Positions 1 to 10,422 of a DNA stretch of 64,000 bases are shown here, piece after piece. The notes beneath the pieces were generated by a model that worked only from the letters and a program-made list of their open reading frames with translations, did not search any database and had not been told where the DNA came from. Made by a program: the position numbers and the translations under genes. The DNA comes from Hetaerina americana (Eukaryota; Arthropoda; Insecta; Odonata; Calopterygidae). The stretch's first letter is position 1. Each line of letters opens with the position of its first letter. Location: contig JAKTNV010000009.1 in NCBI GenBank assembly GCA_022747635.1, positions 29,880,622-29,944,621 on the forward strand, written 5' to 3'.

Positions 1-3000
1 AGTGATCTCATGCTCGCTCTCGGTCATTAGCTTTTTTAATGATCCCATCATCAAATATTTTCCAACATCGTGTCGGGATGGAGGGAATCCTAATAATTAG
101 AGACAAGATTTGAATTAAAAACTAATGTATAGCAAAATCTTTGGAAATTCATGGCTTGCAATATTATGTTTTCATAAGAGGAGAAGTATTGCAATTTAGA
201 TCAGATTTCTGATTGTTGTAAGGAATGTGGGTTAAAAACTAATATAAAAAAATGAACTATGATGAAATTTCATTTAATTTGAAATTAGTAACATTTAAAT
301 TTAAGTTTCATCAAATATCTACGATGCACTGATATTTTTATAGAAACCGCTGACCCAAGGAAATTGAAAATTCTGTTACTTATTAATTTAATACGAAATC
401 GTATCGTTTGTAAACGTATCCGTTTTTCACCATACTGACGCCATGATTTCCTATCCGCTAATAGAACACTTCTGCACTAAATTGGTACTTACATATAGGC
501 TGGTCCGTGGCTCAGGCTTCTTGCTGTGTGGTGAAACGTATGCCTTGTTTGACCTATAGCTCCTACTAACGTGTCATATGAACAACCCTATCACCGCATT
601 ACTACTCAATTTACGATAAAAATTGATTGCTATTAAACTACGTAAGTGTGGATAATGGATGATTACACGCTGTTCATGTACGCGAAATGATACGATTTTA
701 AATATTGAAAACGCGTCTCATTCCATCGGCATCTGAACGAACCCTGTTAACTAAACGGTACGGTCATCTTTTCTCTTTCATTTTCTCATATTATTATTAT
801 TGCTGTTATGCACTGGACGAAGGGTTAAATGGAAGAAGGAATCGTATGGTCTCAATTTCGCCCAAGTAAAGACGTTAATCCATCTATCTTTTCCTAATGC
901 TCATATGTATTAGTATACATTCCCAATTTGAAAAAATTGGGTGTTATTAAAGCTTGGACGCACCGCATTGTTCCGAGACTTTCCAAATAATCGTTTTCAT
1001 TTACTACCGCTTTTAGCCCCTTGTAACTCAGTTTCAGTATCAGAACTCATGCTGAATACCTTCGCCCATGCATAAAATGTCAAAAGGATGAATCGATTAG
1101 CCAACGTGACGTTGTCAATGAATGAATTAGCCCTTCGACTACTTGTAGTAGGTGGTATAGCTCCATCAGGTATATTTTATGGCTGGGCAGGTTTTCTAAG
1201 GAATTATCGCAAAGAAAAGCAACCGCGGGGAAGTGAAGGGGAGAGTCGTTTGGAATAGGTGAACAAAAGCACCTGAAATGGAAGACACACAATGATTTAC
1301 TTCAAGAGGTTTCCGGAAAGGAGAATTGAGCAGGTGTCAGCATCAAGTTATTCTTGCACACTGAGAGTTATTTTGTCGTTGGAAATTGATGAGCCATGGT
1401 CATAATCTAGTTTCGCTGCAATCTATAGGATCCGATTAACAGTGTCAATAGCCATATATCTCATCGAGTTTTATAAATTTCCCTCGGAAAACCATTTCAA
1501 ATGGTTCAAAGAGACTGGTCGACAGTATCTTTGAAATCGTTTGAAAAATCACCATCTTTGAAAAAAAAACCTTTGATGCATTTCGTCGCCGTCTGGTTTT
1601 AGCAGACACTTCCGTTTCCAATTGTTCCCGCGCGAATCTCTTACCACTCACTTCTGCTCGCCGCCTCTATACTCGAGCTTTGAATCCTAACTGCCACCTC
1701 TTCTCAATGGCTCTTGAGAAAGGCCCAGCTTATCGGTAAAAAGACGAGAATGCCAACCTGGCGTCTTTCATACCACACGAAGGTTCTGTTCTGATTGGTT
1801 AGCGCCACAGAAGGATTCGCCTGAGAGCTATTCCACACGTTCCCGTCAGATAGGTATAGTTAGAAGCTTGTTATCTAAGAATTAAGTCCGGAAATCGATG
1901 ACTGCAGCCCTCAATTCTTCCATTTTTTATCCCTTCTGTTTTTTACACCCTAATTGGTCTTTCTAATAATATTCCTCTTTACTTGGCTAACGTAATTCTT
2001 CCTCGTACGTCTGAAATTCAATTTTTCTTTCTAATATTATTAACGAAATCATGTTATCACAAGGTGTACAAGATCTATATGGTTTTCTTCCTTGTCGTCC
2101 TCCATATGCGTATGATATTTTTATTCCCTTCTGTAGGCCTTGTTGTCTTATTTTTTCTGCTAATTTGGTCTTAAATATCCGCCACCAGCACAAAGTTTCA
2201 AAGCCTTTTATTCTTTCGTGGTTTGATTTTCCAATGGTACAGGATATAAAACTAAAAGAGAAGTGTGTAAAAGATTTAAAATGTTGTAAAATCTTTGAAA
2301 ATGTTAGTTTAATACGATATTTTTATCTTTCCTTGTGAAGCTATCGATTCGATCACATCTATCGTCACCCATATAAATCATTCCACTCTAATTTTCAAAT
2401 AAATCCGAGAGATTAAGGGTCAAATTAAGTCCGAAGTGGCGTGGAATGGCTTTTATTTCAAAATATTAATTACGAAATTATAGTATTGTTAGTTAATTCA
2501 CCACAGCATGAGAAATTTTTGCCGACCGTGAAAATCAATTATTGGTGCTATTACCGCACTATTTTTCCCCTATTCGTTGCTTGTGAAGCTTGCTGATAAT
2601 ATTATCAAACACTGATTTTATGATGGTTAAATATTCAGTAACGCACTCTCCCTTAGGGCTGAACTTTATGCCATCAAGTGTCTACCGGATTGCAGATGGT
2701 GGGTCAACTTTTTGACTTTTAGAGGTATACGTTGGCCTTTCCAAAAACATTTTCACTAGATAATGACGATATTCGATGAAATCGATCGTGATATTTGATT
2801 TAAATTGCATTGTGGAAAAATAAACAGTTATACAAAAGGTCCTAATTACCTAATATCTATTGCCCTCAATATTATCCACTCGTATTTGGGTGAGAACGAT
2901 GAAAATCAGAAACGGATAGGGAAATACTTGCATAATATCTTTTAAATTAATTCCTCACAATACTAGAGGTATATTCATGATCAAACAATTTTCATTAAAC

Positions 3001-3670
3001 ACTTCTATTAACAACCATATTTTTACAAGCTGAACAATCAACATGAAGAGAAACACAACGATTTTTTTGTTCATCATAATTTGGAATATCGGATTTGAGA
3101 AGCAAGGATCTGAGAAGAATCAAAATAAGAGTCAGAAATTGGTTCAATATTCATGTTCTTCTATAATGGGAGTATTCACGGATTGCATGGATGTATTGAT
3201 ACACCAATTTGTAGGAATTTCTCTAAATTGAAAAGAGGACTTCATGTTTGCTCGGAAAATCCCGCACTGCTCGGAAAACGATCCTAGCGATGAGAATTCT
3301 AGTTTTCGTGTGAATTCCTCTTTCCGAAAAGTATAATCGATTAGAAGAGACGAATTGAGATTTTAACGAAATAAAGTTTTACATACGAGGGTCCTTACCT
3401 CCGTCATCGTGACAATTTACCCATTTTTTTAAGGCTAGGTAGTGAGAGTGACAGAATCCAATTAATTAAAATTCGTGGAAGAATAAAATTGTTGATGGGC
3501 GAATTCCCTAAATTTATCCTTCAGCCAGTAAAATAAAAGAAAGACAAGAGCATTTTTCAATTATCAAACTGCTGATATTAGGTGTTGTATTTGAAAAAGA
3601 AAACAGAATTTGAAGGTATCGATAAAAGCGTCATTGAAAAAGGTTTACTATCGGCGATAAATTCTTTCTC
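1..3670. other. AT-rich unique DNA, no gene recognised
   Basis: All frames are broken into short open stretches of at most about 95 codons, and none resembles a known protein. No tRNA-like box pairs, long inverted repeats or microsatellites were seen by eye. The segment is best read as intergenic or intronic sequence. An exon without obvious homology cannot be excluded without transcript data. Confidence 0.6.
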
Positions 3671-3760
3671 ATTTTAATGCGACAATTTCAGAGTGTAAAA
3701 ATCATTCGCCTTGACCGGAATTCAAACCCAGATCCCTCAATTCCCGATGCTATCAGACAG
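3671..3760 (-). repeat. SINE-A fragment (tRNA-derived SINE, partial)
   Basis: Read on the minus strand, this segment matches the head-body junction of the complete SINE-A copy near 29.7 kb. It holds a degenerate Pol III B-box region (GGTTTGAATTCC), then the conserved GAATGATTTTTACACTCTGAA stretch around 3690-3710, and then the start of the body (TTGTCGCATTAAAAT). The 3' body and tail (GGATGACTCCGTTAAAAG in other copies) are missing, so the copy is truncated at its 3' end. The upstream tRNA-like head is diverged. It has no coding capacity; SINEs move using non-LTR retrotransposon enzymes. Confidence 0.7.
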
Positions 3761-3975
3761 TCTTCGGATTCAAATACCAATGATGATACTAACGATGTTA
3801 TGTTTTATATCAACTTTGAGAAAATTAACTGCGTAATATATCGAAAAATTTTGTAGACGAATTACGGATTCCACAATGTACTTATTTCCTTGTGAGAAGA
3901 TTACAAAACTGAACAAATTGACGCCTGAAATTATGAAACACATTTTGGATTCCACGATTAGGGGGTGGAGTAGCA

Positions 3976-4640
3976 TGCAAATACGCCGTTGTTCTAAATT
4001 TGGTGAGAGGGAGCGAAACCGAAGAAATCCGTGGCTTAATTGTGGCCGGAGGTTGGCACGGGAAAGATCATTCCAAGACCCCTTCCGAATTTAATAGCCT
4101 CCCCTCCTCCTTTCTTCATTCGCGCCACTCCTATCTAATGGTTTGGGGGGGGGATTCCCACCCCACACCTCTCATTTACCTCTCGTCGAGAGCCCGCTTA
4201 AGGGAGAGATTTGCGGAACGCCGCCGTTGCCACCGAGGGCTTCGAGGGCCTTCTCCTCTTTCTCTCTCTCTCCCTCCCTCCTTTAGAGGAGCCTTAAGAC
4301 TCCTGAGGGCCCTGACTCCTCTGAGTCCCACTCCAGCGACCTCCGTCCCCCATCCCCAAGACTTATCACCCCTTTCACGGCACACGGATCGTTATTCCTC
4401 CTCGCTGAACTATCTCTGACCGCTCAACCGCGATTGATTTGAGTGGTAGTCTGAACCGGGCGGGGGGGGGGAGGATGGTGAAGAAGGGAGGTGTGCGGAG
4501 GGGGTTCCGACGTGGGGCGTTTAGCAACCTCCCGGAAAGGGAGAGGGTCTCGCATTTAATAGGACCTCATTCGATCCTCGTAGTCAGAGGCACGAACGGA
4601 ATGGTTTATAGCCATGGGTCGAAAGGGATATCCCGCCCTT
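3976..4640. other. GC-rich island with polypyrimidine tract
   Basis: This block is clearly richer in G and C than its flanks. It carries a CT-repeat/polypyrimidine run on the plus strand (about 4240-4300), G runs at 4145-4151 and 4461-4469, and many CpG dinucleotides. Open frames of 67-139 codons occur here in several overlapping frames because stop codons are rare in GC-rich DNA, and none resembles a known protein. It is one of about ten similar islands in the window. It could be a regulatory element or simply a compositional patch. Confidence 0.5.
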
Positions 4641-5440
4641 AACGTTCAGGTAGTTAGTTCTTTCGATAAGCCCGAGTCATCATCATTTGTAAGTTGCGAT
4701 CCAAAGATTGGTTATTTGGAGATTTACACTCCTTTATAAGTATTTCAGCTATTATCACTCGAGTTAGCAGTCATTATTTTGGCAGTAATATAAAGCGAGC
4801 TAATTTCCTATTTGTTTTAACCACCTTTAAAAGTTCGTTAAACGGATTGTTTCACAAATGATAGGTATCTCCTATTATGCCAAATTTAGCTGTAATGAGG
4901 GTAAAATATTTTAACGAAGCATTTTCAACGTCGGCATCCAGTTGCAAGGGGAGTGGTTAACTTCAGTTGAATATATTAATGCCCAAAGCTTTCAGACCAA
5001 ATAGGCATCTTATTGTAAATGTTTTCAATAATATTTATTTTGTCGAAAATGGAAACAAGTCCTTTGTTGCATAATGAGAGTTAAATTCCATCTGAATCAG
5101 TGTATAAATGTTAATTCCATTTTAAGAATTAAGATATTCCATTACTGAATGCAGTATATACCTAATTATTATCTTGTTAGGAAAGAATTTTCTATTTCTG
5201 AATGTTCCGTTAGTTGCTTTAAATTTGGTGTACGTTCATTTATAATGTGCACACACGTGTGCTCATTTTAAAATCGTAACAAAAAGGTGCAATCCTTGCA
5301 GAAAATGTGCCAATACACTTTGAATACTCGCAAAAAAATTCCGTAACGTATTTCACTCTCTTTCACAGAATAGGAAGGGCTTGTGACGTATGTTTCATCA
5401 TATGTTCATCACAACATCCCAATTACGCAGCGTTCGATCC
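4641..5440. other. AT-rich unique DNA, nothing recognised
   Basis: Spacer between two GC-rich islands. No open frame of note, no inverted repeat and no tRNA-like boxes were seen. Confidence 0.6.
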
Positions 5441-5970
5441 GAATTCACTGGATGGGAAATGATCGAAGAAGAACGGGGGTGGGCGAGAGAGAGAGAGTGG
5501 ATCAAGGGAGCACGAGGGGAGGGATGGGGTCAGGTGCGGGCCGAAAAGGCGCCCCGCGGAGTGCTAGGGACGCGTGGGGCCACGGGGGTCCCGAGACTCC
5601 CACGGTGTCTGTGGCCGAACAACTCGGCCCTTAATATATTCCAGCCCAGCGCACCGCCCTTCCCCATTCCCGCTCTGCACAGTCCTCCGGGCCCATCACA
5701 AGCCCCTGTGGGACTCCTTTTTAAAACAGAGCAAGGCTTCAAAGGCCACTCGACGCGTGGAGCGGCCAGAGCGGTCCACTCGACAACCACTTGGGAGCAA
5801 TCAGCAGCCGTTTCCCAGCTTGCATTTTTTGCTTCACTTAAAAGATATCCGCCCTTCCCTAAGGGTGTGGGGAGAATCCCTCAGCTCCCCCTTCCGCAAG
5901 TCCCCGGCGAAACCATCATATCTCCCCCTCTCCGACTTCATTTCCTTCCCTCTTTCTAACCTCTTCGACA
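5441..5970. other. GC-rich island with GAGA run
   Basis: A GAGAGAGAGAG tract near 5487-5499 is followed by G-rich and then C-rich sequence with several CpG sites. Overlapping open frames of 83-189 codons on both strands are a composition effect; the 189-codon frame (5390-5959) has no recognisable domain or signal peptide. GAGA tracts are binding sites for GAGA-factor-type proteins in insects, so a regulatory role is possible. Nothing else supports it. Confidence 0.45.
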
Positions 5971-6264
5971 AACATTTATTTTTTCTTTTAACCATTTCTT
6001 TTCAAAGACATTAATTGTCTACCTTTGAAAGAAGAACTGTAGGGGCTCGTGCTTCACGGAGGTCAAGCCTCATAAGATGCCATTTCAGTAGATTCCAACG
6101 CCTGTGCGTGAGAGGTTTAAAGAGAGAGAGAGTAGGAACTTGCATTTGAGCCCGCCTTGGCTGCTTCGTTCTATTGGACAGTCGCGAACAATTTTCGCCA
6201 TTATAACCACCAGGGTGTGAGAGAGAGCATGGCTAAATAATTTAACGCAATGTTGTCAGAATAA

Positions 6265-6560
6265 GTCTCCAATGCGATGGGAGGATTTTGAGACGGGAAT
6301 CAGAGGAAGAATGGACAAAATTGATGTATGGGAAAGCAAATAATAAAGTGCTTCTCATGTTAGGGGAAGAGGGAAGGTTGTCGGTGGAAGACATTCGAAA
6401 AAGCTAGAAGACGTTCGCACAAGGCATGTTGGGTAATAGTAGAATTTTGAGGACTTGTTGGAGGGACGAATTTTGGGAGAGCGAAATAGGTGGAGAAAAT
6501 GTTTAGCATATCCTTCTGTTAAAGAAGTTAGTTTCGTTGAGCGGGTTGAAAGAAAATGAG
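6265..6560 (+). pseudogene. Possible decayed C-terminal tail of a non-LTR retrotransposon
   Basis: The plus-strand frame starting near 6303 reads, with stops, through peptide pieces such as LMLGEEGRLSVEDIRKS, GNSRILRTCWRDEFWESEIG and HILLLKK. The order resembles the C-terminal tail of arthropod non-LTR (endonuclease-reverse transcriptase) polyproteins, where a VGEER..L..I..R...GH..R segment is followed by a GRGRPR region. The match is weak and rests on general spacing rather than a catalytic motif. Stops and probable frameshifts make it non-functional if real. It lies directly upstream of the SINE-A/mariner nest. Confidence 0.3.
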
Positions 6561-6656
6561 AAGAAAATAGTTTGCAGAAATTTCAAATTTAGTGAACGGG
6601 ATCCCGGTCAAGGTGAGAGATTTTTACACTTTGAAATTTCTGCATTTTAATGCATA

Positions 6657-7214
6657 CAGGGTTCGTCCGGAAAATAAGTGTACTGACTACTGATTTTTTT
6701 CCCGCCGCTCCAGGCGCGCCCAGCACCGCTCTGACGGGCTGCGATTGGAGGGGGGTATGTTGGCAAGCGACGCTGAAAAAGGCAGTCGGCTCTGAGCTGT
6801 GGTGTAGTGAGGAGCTCTGTTAACGCGAACCTCCACGCTCGACCCACGTCACGGAACGCGATGCCGAAGTTTTTGGAGCAGCGTTATTCCATCAAATTTG
6901 CGGTAAAGCTTGGGAAATCGTCTACCGAAACTGTCGGTATGATTAACCAGGCTTACGGGGAGTCAGCCATGTCCAGAAACATGATCTTTCGGTGGCACAT
7001 GATGTTCGTGGAGGGCAGAGAAGAGGTCGACGACGAGTCTTCGAGAGGTTCCCGATGATGCCTTCGCGGGAGCGTTTCAGGAATGGGAACGCCGCTGGAA
7101 CAAGTGTATCGACTCACAAGGGTCCTATTTTGAGGAATATTAGCTTAAGATATGTAAAAGTGTAATAAATTTTTTTTCCTGAGCTCAGTACACTTATTTT
7201 CCGGACGAACCCTG
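6657..7214 (+). mobile_element. mariner (Tc1/mariner) non-autonomous deletion derivative, 558 bp
   Basis: Perfect terminal inverted repeats of about 30 bp (left 6657-6686, starting CAGGGTTCGTCCGG; right 7185-7214) are flanked by the TA duplication expected for Tc1/mariner (6655-6656 and 7215-7216). Inside are only the two ends of a mariner transposase gene joined by a large internal deletion, which removes the DD(D/E) catalytic core. The perfect repeats suggest relatively recent movement, which would need an intact transposase supplied from elsewhere. The element sits inside a SINE-A copy. Confidence 0.92.
6861..7143 (+). pseudogene. Internally deleted mariner transposase remnant
   Basis: The chosen start is the ATG at 6861, where similarity to mariner N-termini begins (MPKFLEQRYSIKFAVKLGKS). 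An in-frame ATG at 6807 would only add 5' leader. Residues 1-66 form the helix-turn-helix DNA-binding region with the VKLGKS..T...INQAYG...MSR..IFRWH signature, ending in a stop at 7056-7058. A second piece in the +1 frame, 7054-7143, gives the family's C-terminus (AFQEWERRWNKCIDSQGSYF) and ends in TAG. About 250 residues between them, including the catalytic triad, are absent, compared with roughly 340-350 residues in full-length mariner transposases. It cannot encode an active transposase. Confidence 0.88.
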
Positions 7215-7276
7215 TATTAGTGGATGACTCCGTTTAAAGATACTGTCGCGGCATCACCTGCAGTTATTTGAATTTG

Positions 7277-8215
7277 TCTTAGCTAAGCAACATAAACGTT
7301 ATTGCGCTTTGCTTGACTAAAATAGGAATAAGCGGAAAGCATATGGAATTGATGGGAGAAAGTTTTAAAGATGGATTTGGAAAAAATGTGTCATATGTTT
7401 TTTTTTAAATGCAAAAGGAAAAGTATGACGACATTGGAATGGGAAAACTTGAATCACGAGGAGATAAAGCCAAGTTTAGGAATTTTAGACACAAAAGGAT
7501 CACTCTAGTTTACTCTTGACAGAGTAAGAATTTATGGCCACACATTTCGAATGAAATCATACGTGTATAAAATTAACAAAATGACTTCATAATTTCATTT
7601 TGGGTTCCCTTGGCTTATTTTGCGTCACGTCTTCTTCTATGAATGAGAGCATGTGCTTGTATTAGCAGTTTTTTCATCATGCAAATAATACAAAAACAAA
7701 TGAATGCCCGATTAATACGTGAATATATAATCACAGAGTAATTACATTTAGAGAAATAATGGGAACTACGACGGTTAATTATTTAGCGACGGTAACTTTA
7801 GAAATTAAGCCATAATGGTCGAACAAAAGGATATCATTTTCTAATGGATGCATTTATTACGTTTATATCAACGTGTGACCTAATGACAAACTAATATTTC
7901 GAAAAATAAGCAATATCATTTAGTTTATTTCTGGTAGACATTTGTATTTTTTGCTAAGAATTATTTAATCAAACTATAGCGGCTGAAACTTGTGAAATTC
8001 TTATAATATTCGCTGATTAATTTTTCTATGCCCCTAAGTTCTAATAAATTATTTATTTTAACTCCTGCTTTAAGCGTTAGATTTTTAAACAACGGCCCGT
8101 TTGAAAACTGACGCTCATACATAACAACCTTTAGACACGGCGTCATATTTTCCTCGAGAAAATATTCGCACAATTAGCAACCCCATTTTCGCTAGCGTCG
8201 AGCGCACGTGGTTTA
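7277..8215. other. AT-rich unique DNA, nothing recognised
   Basis: Short open frames only, with no repeat or structured element seen. Confidence 0.6.
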
Positions 8216-9400
8216 TCAGGCGTTAATACGCCGGTGCATTGGAATTTAATCGGTGGTGAGACGTCTTCCTTACGGTTTTCAAACCCGCCATGGTTTCATT
8301 ATTCGCCAAGTGTCCACGAACACTGAGACCCTGAAAGGAAACTCTTCCCCACCCTCCACTCTCCTCCCTCCCACCCTCCCTGCACCCGTTCCTCACAATG
8401 AAATTCATTCTCACGAATGGACGTGCCGTCATCTCGGGGATGCTCCACACCATCGTCCATTCGTCCCTCGGCCCCATAATGCAGCGCGCAAATGTTAAGA
8501 CAGTCATCCGAGAAGAAAAACAAGGGGAGTACTCATCGCGAGAGAACTAATAAAATTTCCACCTCGTCACTCCGCTCGCTCCCTCCCTCCCTCCCCCCCG
8601 TCCATTAAAAAAGCCTCCCCCCCTCCCCGCCCCCCTCTCAATTCTGCGAACACGCTTATAATCCCCGTACCCTGAATTCCCTACCCTTTCCAATCCCTTG
8701 GCACTTACCCCATCCCCACCCCACTCGCCTTAAAAGTTTCGAACCCTTGCCACCCTACTCAAACCCAGTCCCCACCACGCCCTCTCCCCTCCTCCCTCAC
8801 TCCAACCCTTCCCCCTTCTCCCACTCCTCCTCCAGGATTTTAAATCGTCCGCACTTGTTCACACTTCGCTGGCCTCTCACTGAGGAGTCAGTCATGAAGA
8901 AACACTCCCGGCTCCTCGTATGGATGTCTATCTCTCCCTCCCTTTCCTCGCTCACCCTCTCTCTCTCTCTCTTTATGTCTCTCTCCCTCCCCCATCACAC
9001 CCACTCCATCCAAACGGACCAAATGAAAATAAAGGAAAGGAGGAAAACTGGGGGGAGGGGGTGTTGGATCTTTGTCATCCCCGCATGACATTGTTATTGC
9101 AAGAAACAGCTGCGAAACGATATTGCACTCCTCTTCTTTAAGTGAATTCTTCTCAATGTCTTTCACTACTTTCAAATTTGTGTTTCTCAGAGAGAAAGAG
9201 AGAGAGAGACACGCTCCTTTTCAGCATGGAGTCCATTTTTCTCACGATAATCGAGAGAAAAGGAGGGCTTAAATAATATCTTCTCTTTCCCCTCCCCCAA
9301 GGGGCCGAAGGAGCGAGCGCATTGTGAGTCCGTTCTTCATAATGGCGGCCATTCTACCCCGCGTGCGCTCTATCGTTCCTTCATTCTCTCTCCTTTCAAT
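8216..9400. other. GC-rich pyrimidine-skewed island
   Basis: About 1.2 kb in which the plus strand is dominated by C and T (8340-8390, 8560-8650, 8700-8830, 8930-8990), with C runs and CT repeats, followed by GA-repeat sequence (9190-9210). Open frames of 66-113 codons on both strands are low-complexity and unlike known proteins. Such tracts can form triplex or i-motif structures. Its 3' part holds the Pho/GAGA-type motif cluster listed separately. Confidence 0.5.
9186..9356. promoter_or_regulatory. Possible Polycomb-response-like motif cluster (GAGA plus paired Pho/YY1 sites)
   Basis: GA repeats at about 9190-9209 and GAGAG at about 9252 match GAGA-factor motifs. At 9341-9353 the sequence AATGGCGGCCATT places two Pho/YY1-type GCCAT cores in inverted orientation one base apart. 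In Drosophila, Polycomb response elements combine GAGA and Pho sites within a few hundred bases. Motif co-occurrence in a CT/GA-rich island can arise by chance, so this is an inference from motifs only. Confidence 0.25.
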
Positions 9401-9847
9401 CTCCCATAATTACTCCCAAACAGTGCGCTGCAGTCGAAAGAGCTAGAAATTCGCCGATTGAAGGAGGGTGGTTAAATAAATATATACATTTTTTTGGTTA
9501 ACAGTTCTCGGAATCTGTTGATTGAACGAGTGTAAATTAGCGTTTGATTTCCGCGAGAAATGCACTACTCTTTTGCATGTATGTGGTTTTCTCTTACTCG
9601 ACTATACAATTTCTTTTCCCCACCGTGAAAACACGAATTCGCTGATCCTTTTTCCTCCTGCGTTGTTGAAATTCAATCAGTTCCTTAAAAACTTCAGTTA
9701 AATTATCCGAGAATTTTATTACAATTAAAATCATTTGTGAAATGTTTATTTTTGGTATTGATTTTGAAACCACTTTTGCTCAGTCATTGACGGACTATGA
9801 ACATCTTATTTTGAACTTCTTTAAGAGGGCATATTAATAGGTTCATG

Positions 9848-10422
9848 CGAGGTGCGTTCGAAGTTTTAATGCCGCCAAATGTTTTTTTCTCGGAACTGTT
9901 TGCAGATAGTAAAATATGATTTTCCTTAAAATACTCGTGCATTCTTTACACGTTTAAATTGCTTCATCGTAAAGTTCGCAGGGTTTAAATAGGTTCCATT
10001 GTAATAACAACCATTTTTAATGCTAAAATTGACTTCATTTAGTATAAAATAACAGCTTTTAATCGTCCGTTTTCTCTGCTTACATGGCTTGACATTCATT
10101 GAAATCCATTGTCAACTGAGCGAGACATTCATGAACTGTGTAATGGATTTTGAAAATGTGCATTAGTGGGAGCGACATTTTCAATAAGATCATACGTCCT
10201 CTGGCAACTAACCCAAGAAGCCTCATCCACGGACCAGCAGGTTTTAGTAGGTACCAGAATTCTACAAAAACGTTCTCGGCAGCAATGAAATCATGGTTCT
10301 GACGTTTCAAAAATGTGTCCATTTAGAGGAAACATGTATTTATAAGTGGCAGAAGTTTCAATTGTCTGGTTTGGCTTCTTTTACACAAAAAACAGGAGTT
10401 GTTAGAGTTTGAACGCACCTCG
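9848..10422. mobile_element. Terminal-inverted-repeat element, probably a mariner-type MITE
   Basis: The 12-bp termini CGAGGTGCGTTC (9848-9859) and its complement GAACGCACCTCG (10411-10422) are identical, and similarity continues a few bases inward with mismatches. The CGAGGTGCGTTC end resembles termini seen on some mariner-family elements that insert at TA, but here both flanking dinucleotides have lost a clear TA. The 575-bp interior has one 80-codon open frame on the minus strand (10080-10322) with no recognisable transposase motif. It is therefore a non-autonomous element or a heavily decayed one. Confidence 0.5.

Larger units (their letters stand above)
6598..7276 (+). repeat. SINE-A copy split by a mariner insertion
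   Basis: The left part (about 6598-6656) matches the B-box and ATTTTTACACT region of SINE-A. The right part (7217-7276) matches its 3' body, with GGATGACTCCGTTTAAAG, GGCATCACCTGCAGTT and a GAATTTG end. In the uninterrupted copy at 29.7 kb these parts are joined through GCATATTAGCGG. Here the TA of that string is the mariner target site, so the SINE was in place first. The 5' tRNA-like head is too decayed to recognise. Confidence 0.75.

Noticed and set aside
4000..4419. 139-codon open frame
   Set aside because: Low-complexity proline/serine/leucine/arginine peptide in a CT-rich island, with an opposed frame over the same bases.
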